From the IMG/VR virus record IMGVR_UViG_3300032829_000044, positions 1 to 20,552 of that record: DNA of 20,552 bases; one strand, given 5' to 3'. This stretch comes from a virus. The notes beneath the pieces are model-generated. The model saw only the letters and a program-made list of their open reading frames with translations. It had not been told where the DNA came from and did no database searches. This document shows positions 15,897-20,552 of this stretch, piece after piece. The position numbers were made by a program, and so were the translations under genes. Each line of letters begins with the position of its first letter. Position 1 is the first letter of the stretch.

Positions 15897-16169
15897 GTGA
15901 ATAAATTCGCAGAATGGATGAAATGCAACGATAAAAAACAACGTGGAGTTGCAGAAAAGTTAGGCATTAGCACCTCAACACTTCATGATATCTTGAGGAA
16001 AAACCAATTGCCTAGCTTGAAAATAGCTTATGAGATTGAAAAATACACTCGTGGAGCTATCACGGTATATGATTGGATTGATCAAGGCAATGCTGAAGAA
16101 GAGAAAGAAAATATCACTAAAAAACCAAAAGCCACTAGTAAAGATAAAGTCAAAAAAATTAAGAAATAA
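15897..16169 (+). CDS. Cro/CI-like helix-turn-helix regulator (90 aa)
   Basis: The GTG at 15897 is selected because AAAGGA lies eight bases upstream; a TTG at 15861 is in frame but has no such site. Residues ~14-40 form the HTH: KKQRGVAEKLGISTSTLHDI then LRKNQLPSLKIAYEIEKYT. This is followed by VYDWI, typical of Cro/YdaS-like small repressors. The last ~25 residues are Lys/Glu-rich and likely disordered. It is divergent from the recombination operon and probably binds the palindrome in between. It could be a lysis-lysogeny switch protein or an antitoxin-type regulator. Confidence 0.8.
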   Translation: MNKFAEWMKCNDKKQRGVAEKLGISTSTLHDILRKNQLPSLKIAYEIEKYTRGAITVYDWIDQGNAEEEKENITKKPKATSKDKVKKIKK

Positions 16170-16225
16170 CGAAGCTCTGGAAAGAGTTTCAATCCTTCCC
16201 AAATTTCCTTAAAAACCTCTCCCAT

Positions 16226-16263
16226 ACAGCTTCCACCTTAATTTTCTAATTGTTAAGGTGCTG
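16226..16263 (-). repeat. Inverted repeat covering a minus-strand ribosome site
   Basis: CACCTTAA (16234-16241) and TTAAGGTG (16253-16260) form an 8-bp stem, extended by CAGC/GCTG-type pairs with a bulge. Read on the minus strand, the second arm contains AAGGTGG, seven bases before an ATG at 16225, so the fold would hide that ribosome site. Confidence 0.5.
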
Positions 16264-16310
16264 TAAAGAAAAACAAATTGCAAATAATTTTTGTTAAATA
16301 TATGAAAAGT

Positions 16311-16338
16311 GGGTCACCTAACGCCAATTAGGTAACCC
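16311..16338. repeat. Hairpin GGGT-ACCTAA / TTAGGT-ACCC
   Basis: GGGT-C-ACCTAA, loop CGCCAA, then TTAGGT-A-ACCC: ten pairs with one mismatch. It is dyad-symmetric, so it could be an operator as well as an RNA hairpin. No T-run follows, so a terminator is unlikely. Confidence 0.55.
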
Positions 16339-16452
16339 GTGAGAATAGAATACTATCAAAAACGCCAACTTATTCAGGAGATTCAGCGGTCAACTTTGCC
16401 AAGTAAACCAGCAAAATTCGGGAAAAGCTAACATTTCTTCGGATTAACATAA

Positions 16453-16495
16453 ACTTCACTAGGTAAAAATGTCAAGATTTTTACTTTTGTGAAGT
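16453..16495. repeat. Long inverted repeat ACTTCAC-GTAAAAAT
   Basis: ACTTCAC (16453-16459) and GTAAAAAT (16463-16470) pair with ATTTTTAC (16477-16484) and GTGAAGT (16489-16495). That is 15 pairs with a small internal loop and loop GTCAAG. It lies about 60 bases upstream of the replication operon and is a candidate operator or structured leader. Confidence 0.6.
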
Positions 16496-16519
16496 CGATC
16501 CCTTATATGTAGTTTTTCC

Positions 16520-16545
16520 CAAAAAATAACAACAACTATTTTTTG
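16520..16545 (+). promoter_or_regulatory. AT-rich leader hairpin abutting the ribosome site of the replication operon
   Basis: CAAAAAATA (16520-16528), loop ACAACAAC, TATTTTTTG (16537-16545): a perfect 9-bp stem whose last G is the first base of the Shine-Dalgarno GAGGAA. It may tune translation of the first replication gene. Confidence 0.45.
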
Positions 16546-16552
16546 AGGAACT

Positions 16553-16831
16553 ATGAACGGCTACCAGGAATTCCCACCTAGCAAATATTTTTTACGCGTA
16601 CTAAAATCTTGTCCGAAATCCGCACTTATTTATGCCCAAATTTGGGGAAAAAAAGACAAACACATGCGTCTTTTAACGAATAAGAAAGATGTACGTAAAG
16701 AATATTTAATCTCCCCGACCATGTTTAGAAATCTTCTATCACCCTTGATGTTTCTAAATCTGATTAACTTCATTGAAAGTGATGACGGTTTCCAAATCGA
16801 TGTGTTGGGGCCGAACCTGAATGAACAATAA
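16553..16831 (+). CDS. Winged-helix-like early protein (92 aa)
   Basis: GAGGAACT precedes the ATG. The sequence YFLRVLKSCPKSALIYAQIW, then DVRKEYLISPTMFRNLLSPL and LMFLNLINFIESDDGFQIDV has the helix-helix-helix-wing pattern of a winged helix, resembling the N-terminal domain of phage replication initiators. It is the first gene of the replication operon and overlaps the next by 11 bases. It may be a regulator or an initiator accessory; no family is certain. Confidence 0.6.
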   Translation: MNGYQEFPPSKYFLRVLKSCPKSALIYAQIWGKKDKHMRLLTNKKDVRKEYLISPTMFRNLLSPLMFLNLINFIESDDGFQIDVLGPNLNEQ

Positions 16832-17027
16832 AGAACTTTATTGTATTCTATGTTCTGTTTATGCTAGCTTACTAAACGAAAATGCCTCGACTGGTAATCG
16901 AGGCATATTCAGCGCTTTACGCGAGAGCTACAAAAATGGACATCGAATACCCATCATTGTAGCATTCCACGGAAAAGCACGCAACGCTTTTATTCTTATT
17001 CGCAATCGGGAGTGCTATGTCAGATAG
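16821..17027 (+). CDS. Hypothetical early protein (68 aa)
   Basis: The ORF begins MNNKELYCILCSVYASLLNE and ends with a beta-like IPIIVAFHGKARNAFILIRN. It overlaps both neighbours by 11 bases in the manner of a compact phage operon. There is no membrane segment or recognised motif. It is supported mainly by coupling and by lack of a competing frame. Confidence 0.55.
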   Translation: MNNKELYCILCSVYASLLNENASTGNRGIFSALRESYKNGHRIPIIVAFHGKARNAFILIRNRECYVR

Positions 17028-17886
17028 ATTTATAAAATTTATTCCATCACAAGAAGCATTATATCTTGCGCGAAAGCATCCAAATGCATTCATCCTTCTT
17101 GTTTTTATCGCCGAAAGGGCTCGTCGTGAAAATGGTCATCCTGATGGTTTAACCATCGGGCAATGTCATATTGGTGATTTCAAATCATATGGTCTAACAG
17201 AAAAAGAATATCGAACAGCTAAGAAGATTTTGGTTCAAAGAAACCATATAAAAATCGTTGAAACTTGCCGCTCTAGAAAAAAAGAAAAAGATCATAGTTT
17301 GTTCTTTAATTCGAAAAATTCCGAAAATCGGGCGACCGAAAGGGCGACCAAAGTAACCACTATTGGAACTCTTGTAGAGTTATGTAGTTTAAGCATTTAT
17401 GACATAAATTCAGATACTCGTAACCAACAAAAGGGCGACCGAATCGACGACCGAGGGGCGACCGAAGGGCGACCGAAGGGCGAGGAACAAGAAAGAAAAA
17501 GAAAGAATAAGAAAGAAGAAGAAGAACAAGAATATATTGCTCAGCCCGCTTCGCGTCTTCGCACAAAAGATGATTTATCTTTCGATTTTCAAAAATGGGA
17601 GTTTGTCGGAATTTCCGAAAAAGACTTGTCTGACTGGAAAGTCATGTATCCACACGTAGACTTTCAAGTCGAAATCCTCAAGGCTATCCAATGGCTAAAG
17701 AATAATCCTTCCAAAAGCGGAAAGAAGCTTTGGCGTAAATTCCTCACAGGATGGTTCGCTAGAACAAATGATTCCATTGAGAACAAAAAAGCCTTCAAAA
17801 CTGCTTCTCAGCAGAATCCTATCGATAGAAAAACCAAAAACATGGATGGAACTCCGATAAAGAGTAGAGCAGAGGATTTGTTTTAA
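17017..17886 (+). CDS. Replication initiator, lambda O-like organisation (289 aa)
   Basis: GGGAG lies close before the ATG. Residues 1-95 look like a winged helix (FIPSQEALYLARKHPNAFIL, then GDFKSYGLTEKEYRTAKKIL and VQRNHIKIVETCR), as in phage initiators. Residues ~104-175 are a low-complexity hydrophilic linker encoded by GC-rich iteron-like repeats and a purine-rich tract. Residues ~190-250 form a helical C-terminal domain (ISEKDLSDWKVMYPHVDFQV, WRKFLTGWFARTND), which is the expected place for helicase-loader interaction. The DnaC-like gene follows two bases after its stop. This matches lambda O-P architecture: iterons inside the initiator gene and the loader gene next to it. The assignment is by architecture rather than by residue identity. 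Confidence 0.75.
   Translation: MSDRFIKFIPSQEALYLARKHPNAFILLVFIAERARRENGHPDGLTIGQCHIGDFKSYGLTEKEYRTAKKILVQRNHIKIVETCRSRKKEKDHSLFFNSKNSENRATERATKVTTIGTLVELCSLSIYDINSDTRNQQKGDRIDDRGATEGRPKGEEQERKRKNKKEEEEQEYIAQPASRLRTKDDLSFDFQKWEFVGISEKDLSDWKVMYPHVDFQVEILKAIQWLKNNPSKSGKKLWRKFLTGWFARTNDSIENKKAFKTASQQNPIDRKTKNMDGTPIKSRAEDLF
17330..17531 (+). repeat. Candidate replication origin: GGGCGACCGAA iterons plus purine-rich tract
   Basis: Perfect 11-mers GGGCGACCGAA lie at 17330, 17433, 17456 and 17467. GGGCGACCAAA lies at 17342, a degenerate copy at 17445 and a partial copy at 17478. Spacings are 11-12 bases (about one helical turn) within clusters. The copies are read in all three codon frames (RATE, GDR, GRPK), so conservation is at DNA level. 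A strand-biased A/G tract (17483-17531) follows. The GC-rich iterons stand out in AT-rich DNA. This resembles lambda ori inside gene O. Confidence 0.7.
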
Positions 17887-17887
17887 T

Positions 17888-18406
17888 ATGCCTAAGATGA
17901 GTGAGATAGATAATAAAACACCTGAACAAATGGAAAAAATTCAGGCATTCGCCAGGAATCCAAAGGGATTTCTACTTCTTGCAGGAGCTAACGGAACAGG
18001 AAAAAGTTTCGTTGCAGAAGTTATTTACCAGTTGCATGCTAGGTATAAATTGCCCTACTACGATATGGACGAAGCTTTTTTTATCAATCAAGCTTCATTG
18101 AACGAGCGTTGGTTACGCGAGAAATCAGAGGGAAATTCGTTTGAACTATGCGATAGACTTCAAAAGACTAAGCTGTTGGTTTTAGATGATCTAGGTACAA
18201 GAAGCCCTTCAGATGCATTTGGAGAGTTCTTGTATGCAATAATAGATTATCGATGGCATTCTAGAGACACTCTTGGAACTATTATTACAACCAATATGAC
18301 AGGAAAAGTTACTAGAGAGAAGTTTGGAGATGCGATTTTAAGTAGAATTGCCTCTGGAATAAACATTCGTTTTGACGGAGAAGATAGAAGAATTATTGAC
18401 TTTTAG
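17888..18406 (+). CDS. DnaC-like AAA+ helicase loader (172 aa)
   Basis: Walker A is GANGTGKS (33-40), Walker B LLVLDD (96-101), sensor I TTN (134-136) and an arginine-finger-like R153 in AILSRI. The short length fits a phage DnaC/IstB-type loader with a reduced N-terminal domain. It uses ATP to load the replicative helicase onto opened origin DNA. It follows the initiator by one base after its stop and would act at the iterons in the preceding gene. The ATG is preceded by GAGGATTTG, somewhat distant; the ATG three codons later is an alternative. Confidence 0.9.
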   Translation: MPKMSEIDNKTPEQMEKIQAFARNPKGFLLLAGANGTGKSFVAEVIYQLHARYKLPYYDMDEAFFINQASLNERWLREKSEGNSFELCDRLQKTKLLVLDDLGTRSPSDAFGEFLYAIIDYRWHSRDTLGTIITTNMTGKVTREKFGDAILSRIASGINIRFDGEDRRIIDF

Positions 18407-18459
18407 AATTTTGATGTTGAATTAAAGAAAGTTTATACTCAAAAACTTAAGGAGAAAAC

Positions 18460-18780
18460 ATGAGCGCATTTGATTTTGTAAGTCACGAGAGATATCCAGA
18501 GGATCAATACATCAAGGAAGCTGTTACGATATGCCTAGAGGGCAAACATCGCATCACTTACGTGAGAAAGAAAATGCAAAATGGGGGAATGTTTTGGGAT
18601 GTTCCTTCTGCTGCTGTCACTCAGCATGGCAAGAAGAAATATTTAAAAGCTTACTCGACAGACAGTAATTTTTTGGTCGAAGATATCAAGCATTTCCTCG
18701 ATACCCGAGGTTGGGAAAAAGGAAGACAGAATGCACAACCTTCGAAAGAAGAACAAGAAAATGGTGAACTCCCGTTCTGA
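18460..18780 (+). CDS. Early protein with SSB-like C-terminal tail (106 aa)
   Basis: AAGGAG lies seven bases upstream. The N-terminal ~75 residues mix helix and beta (AVTICLEGKHRITYVRKKMQ; GMFWDVPSAAVTQHGKKKYL). The C-terminus is a disordered Gln/Glu/Lys stretch ending EQENGELPF. That acidic tail with terminal aromatic is like the partner-recruiting tip of single-stranded-DNA-binding proteins (DDDIPF-type). It lies among replication genes and overlaps the resolvase-like gene by 50 bases. An SSB-like or replication-accessory role is inferred; the fold is not shown. Confidence 0.6.
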   Translation: MSAFDFVSHERYPEDQYIKEAVTICLEGKHRITYVRKKMQNGGMFWDVPSAAVTQHGKKKYLKAYSTDSNFLVEDIKHFLDTRGWEKGRQNAQPSKEEQENGELPF

Positions 18781-19291
18781 TTCGATAGTCCGTAATTCAG
18801 ATGGCTCTATTTCGATCAGAAAGTCCATTAGAAAGCGGCAAAATAGGTTGGGTAATACCAAGGTAGCCTTGAGGAAAAAATCTTCTTCTAAAGCCAAAAT
18901 AGATATGAAATCTGAAGTTTCTGGTGGAAAGGTGATTTTACACCTTCCATTGGAAACAGTAAGCGAAGCAAACAACTTCGAACATTGGACTAAAAAACAT
19001 CAACGTCATAGCGAGCAAAAAAGAATTGTCTCTCTTGGATTGAAACCCTTAAGGCAACACATTTCGCTACCTTGTCATATCAAGATTATCAGACGTGCTC
19101 CGCGCAAGCTGGATCGTTGGGATAATTTGCCGATGTCTGTCAAATATATTTTAGACGCTTGTTGTGCCATAATCACTGGAGATTTTAGGCCAGGAAGAGC
19201 CGATGACGACGAAAGAATAACAGTGTCGTATGATCAAATAGTTAGCCCACAATATGGTGTGAGTCTAGAAATTTCTAAAAATCTGATGTAA
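18731..19291 (+). CDS. RusA-like Holliday-junction resolvase (186 aa)
   Basis: The C-terminal ~120 residues carry the RusA pattern: RAPRKLDRWDNLPMSVKYIL (122-141) gives D128, D131-N132, K138 and D142, and GRADDDERITV gives DDD 158-160. These acidic residues would bind metal for junction cleavage. The N-terminal ~65 residues are very basic and Ser-rich, an unusual extension. The ATG at 18731 has AAGGAA seven bases upstream; ATG 18761 is an alternative. It overlaps the preceding gene by 50 bases and converges, with a 27-base overlap, on a minus-strand gene. It probably resolves recombination or replication junctions made by the ERF pathway. Confidence 0.8.
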   Translation: MHNLRKKNKKMVNSRSDSIVRNSDGSISIRKSIRKRQNRLGNTKVALRKKSSSKAKIDMKSEVSGGKVILHLPLETVSEANNFEHWTKKHQRHSEQKRIVSLGLKPLRQHISLPCHIKIIRRAPRKLDRWDNLPMSVKYILDACCAIITGDFRPGRADDDERITVSYDQIVSPQYGVSLEISKNLM

Positions 19292-19546
19292 CACAGTCTC
19301 TTCTACGTAATAAGTGGTGCCAGTATAATCAATCTGCATATTTGCATCTAAACTTGAAGGATGATGTCTAACACTCGAAGTCTTGGCACTTGCAGATATT
19401 TTCTTAGCTTCTTCTTCTGCTTTTTTAGCATGTTCTTGTGCTGCTTCTACATTCCGATAAGCACAAACAGCCCATTCTTTATAATCTTCATATTCTCCAG
19501 TTGCTCCCATTACTAAAAAAATGGGAATTCCTTCATGTGAGTCCAT
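19265..19546 (-). CDS. Hypothetical phage protein with charged helix (93 aa)
   Basis: The ATG at 19546 is preferred because AAAGG lies nine bases upstream; a TTG two codons earlier is weaker. The N-terminal IPIFLVMGATGEYEDYKEWA is beta-like, followed by a helix NVEAAQEHAKKAEEEAKKIS and a beta-like C-terminus (IDYTGTTYYVEETVL). Proteins with a '(W/M)G.TGEY.D...W' start and an Ala/Glu/Lys helix recur in phage early regions, by recollection, without known function. It overlaps the upstream gene by 34 bases and converges on the resolvase gene. Confidence 0.6.
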   Translation of the reverse strand: MDSHEGIPIFLVMGATGEYEDYKEWAVCAYRNVEAAQEHAKKAEEEAKKISASAKTSSVRHHPSSLDANMQIDYTGTTYYVEETVLHQIFRNF

Positions 19547-19728
19547 AGCCAATAACCTTTGTTTTTTTTTGGAAAAGGAATAATCTGAGGAGACGAATCT
19601 TCATCACTTTTGAAATGATGCCAAATTTGTCTCTTCAGGTCAGCTGTATAAACGCATTTATCCCTTTCGTTATACCAGGTGTCACCACCCCAAACGTATA
19701 TCGGAGGCTCTTTACTTACCCATTGCAT
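19513..19728 (-). CDS. Hypothetical early protein (71 aa)
   Basis: The sequence starts MQWVSKEPPIYVWGGDTWYN and continues with a Trp/Tyr-rich fold and IIPFPKKNKG near the end. An A9 tract encodes PKKN at 19562-19570; a -1 shift there would lead into the next gene's frame. It overlaps both neighbours (13 bases with the upstream gene, 34 with the downstream one), typical of a coupled operon. Family not recognised. Confidence 0.55.
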   Translation of the reverse strand: MQWVSKEPPIYVWGGDTWYNERDKCVYTADLKRQIWHHFKSDEDSSPQIIPFPKKNKGYWLWTHMKEFPFF

Positions 19729-20072
19729 TGTTTAGATTTTAAATAGTATGGGTAAATGTCCATAATTAAACAAATTGTGCTCATGTGAGGATTTAATTCT
19801 ACCTCTGATTTCAAAATTCTTGGAACTGGAATATCTGGATGCAAATTCTTCCAAAGTTTTTTAGCTCTTTTTGAGGAATATTTAGCTGATTCTCCTCCAA
19901 AAGCCCAGGTCATACAGGCAGTATAATCTTTTTGCAAAGATTGAATTTCAGGACATTCATCTTCATCCTCATCTTCGTCTTCTTCGCAACGATTTTCAGA
20001 ACAGCAGTTTGATTGCTTCATTAAACCCATTAATCCTTCTAAAAATTGGCGTATTTCTTTTTCACTATCCAT
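19716..20072 (-). CDS. Hypothetical early protein with acidic tract (118 aa)
   Basis: AAAGGAGAATAG precedes the ATG. The N-terminus is helical (MDSEKEIRQFLEGLMGLMKQ), followed by SNCCSENRCEEDEDEDEDEC, an acidic stretch with four cysteines. The C-terminal half is a compact charged region (SSKRAKKLWKNLHPDIPVPR). Acidic runs of this kind can mimic DNA, but that is speculative. The upstream leader contains the tRNA-like structure. Confidence 0.55.
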   Translation of the reverse strand: MDSEKEIRQFLEGLMGLMKQSNCCSENRCEEDEDEDEDECPEIQSLQKDYTACMTWAFGGESAKYSSKRAKKLWKNLHPDIPVPRILKSEVELNPHMSTICLIMDIYPYYLKSKQCNG

Positions 20073-20097
20073 GTTTTCTATTCTCCTTTTTTGGGAT

Positions 20098-20195
20098 TGA
20101 ATGCGGCTAGCCTCGAACTAGCTTATTAACTTGAGACCTAAAGGAGTCTTAATTCTTTATTTTTACAAGTTAACACGATCCCACTTCACGCATTC
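20098..20195 (-). ncRNA. tRNA/tmRNA-like RNA element (98 nt)
   Basis: On the minus strand GAATGCG (5') pairs with CGCATTC (3') as a 7-bp acceptor-like stem, extendable to 9 bp. U8-G9-like TG follows. A T-arm GCTAG-TTCGAGG-CTAGC is flush against the 3' acceptor strand and has the consensus TTCRA loop with G53-C61. The centre is not a standard tRNA: TTAACTTG and CAAGTTAA form an 8-bp stem enclosing an A-rich single strand and a hairpin AGACT-CCTTTA-GGTCT. The topology resembles the tRNA domain plus helix 2 of tmRNA without a tag reading frame. No CCA is encoded. The 5' strand overlaps the stop of the RNA ligase gene. No anticodon is assigned. It may be a decoy, a processing signal or a degenerate tRNA. 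Confidence 0.45.
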
Positions 20196-20552
20196 AAAAT
20201 TCTTTGCATTTCAATTTGAACATAATCGGATCACCTTTTCGGTACATAACCAATGGTGAAGGTCTAGCAATAATTCCTTCCATAACTTGGGGAGTTATTG
20301 AACATTGACTTAGTGGTTTACTTTTAACAAATTCAACTATTTCTCCTTCGGTCATAATTCCTATTTGGGGAACCATAGGTATCCCGAATTGTTCTGCAAC
20401 ATCCTTGCACGAACTCCTCTCCAACCACCAGCCAGACACATAAACATCAAAAAGAATGAAGCCAACATCTTTTCTATAATTTCCTCCCCCTTTTTGAATT
20501 TTCGTCCCATATCCTTCACCAAATAATATTACGTACGGATAAGATTCGTTTT
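20194..20552 (-). CDS. RNA ligase/nucleotidyltransferase, C-terminal part (5' truncated)
   Basis: The frame is open to the window edge; a GTG at 20439 is internal, since residues upstream are conserved-looking. Motifs of the covalent nucleotidyltransferase ligases are visible: VILFGEGYGTKIQKGGGNYR (motif III region), FILFDVYVSGWWL (IIIa), VMEGIIARP (motif IV) and MFKLKCKEF (motif V with two lysines). The lysine nucleotidylation motif I lies beyond the window. It resembles Rnl2/DRB0094-type ATP-dependent RNA ligases, which seal nicked or broken RNA including tRNA. It is followed by the tRNA-like element, which overlaps its stop codon. Confidence 0.8.
   Translation of the reverse strand, partial: NESYPYVILFGEGYGTKIQKGGGNYRKDVGFILFDVYVSGWWLERSSCKDVAEQFGIPMVPQIGIMTEGEIVEFVKSKPLSQCSITPQVMEGIIARPSPLVMYRKGDPIMFKLKCKEF

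Larger units (their letters stand above)
16170..16552. other. Gene-poor regulatory region with several inverted repeats
   Basis: This 383-base stretch contains no plausible plus-strand gene. It carries a hairpin GAAGCTCT-GGAA-AGAGTTTC at 16171-16190 and four further inverted repeats. A short hydrophobic frame on the minus strand (16082-16225) starts within it. It separates the regulator from the replication operon, so operator, leader or secondary-origin functions are plausible. Confidence 0.55.

Noticed and set aside
15975-16202. 75-codon hydrophobic minus-strand frame opposite the regulator
   Set aside because: It has no ribosome site and mirrors the coding strand; the neighbouring 47-aa frame has better start signals and is reported instead.
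15397-16363. Shared 12-mer ACTATCAAAAAC at 15397-15408 (minus) and 16352-16363 (plus), with nearby ACGCCAA
   Set aside because: In 20 kb of AT-rich DNA many 12-mer coincidences are expected on both strands; order and spacing of the motifs differ.
17353-17432. AACTCT-TGT-AGAGTT hairpin between iteron clusters
   Set aside because: A 6-bp stem within coding DNA is common by chance; it could matter to the origin but has no independent support.
1-20552. CRISPR arrays, IS elements, rRNA
   Set aside because: No regularly spaced repeat-spacer pattern, transposase, terminal inverted repeats or rRNA-like sequence was seen.

Overview
The window looks like part of a tailed-phage or prophage genome. The DNA is AT-rich (roughly 38-40% GC by eye), almost every base is coding, and genes are joined by ATGA/TAATG overlaps. 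Virion, recombination, regulation and replication genes sit in blocks. The order of the first genes suggests a podovirus with a P22-like tail and ejection module: a tail/stabilisation-type protein is followed by three proteins of 193, 430 and 640 aa, close to the sizes of P22 gp7, gp20 and gp16. The host cannot be named from the sequence. No integrase, terminase or capsid gene lies in the window, but a Cro/CI-like regulator and a small excisionase-type HTH protein leave a temperate lifestyle possible.

Layout. (1) 2-6226, plus strand: tail and DNA-ejection genes, beginning inside a truncated tail protein that carries two FCCH-like modules. (2) 6189-6695, minus strand: an excisionase-like HTH protein, a 72-aa membrane protein and a probable 25-aa membrane peptide. 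(3) 6843-11664, plus: fibre and spike genes, including beta-repeat fibres, a coiled-coil protein and a pectin-lyase-type beta-helix. (4) 11661-13802, plus: accessory genes, namely a glycosyltransferase with a lipoprotein-like signal, a small lipoprotein, two tiny basic proteins and an MPPED-type phosphoesterase with a changed metal motif. A strong hairpin ends this block. (5) 13831-15789, minus: a YqaJ-type exonuclease and an ERF annealing protein, preceded by two small genes and an internal terminator. (6) 15804-16169, plus: promoter, operator candidate and HTH regulator. (7) 16170-16552: non-coding on the plus strand and rich in inverted repeats. (8) 16553-19291, plus: replication block with winged-helix-like proteins, an O-like initiator containing GC-rich iterons, a DnaC-type helicase loader, a protein with an SSB-like tail and a RusA-like resolvase. 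(9) 19265-20552, minus: small hypothetical genes, a tRNA/tmRNA-like RNA structure and the 3' part of an RNA ligase.

How the parts fit. The O-like protein probably binds the iterons inside its own gene and the DnaC-like protein loads the host helicase there, as lambda O and P do. ERF plus exonuclease would give single-strand-annealing recombination, and RusA would resolve the junctions. The most unusual observations are the tRNA-like element abutting an RNA ligase gene, the iterons read in all three frames, a hydrophobic peptide antisense to the regulator with a sequestered ribosome site, and the Asp-to-Cys change in the phosphoesterase.
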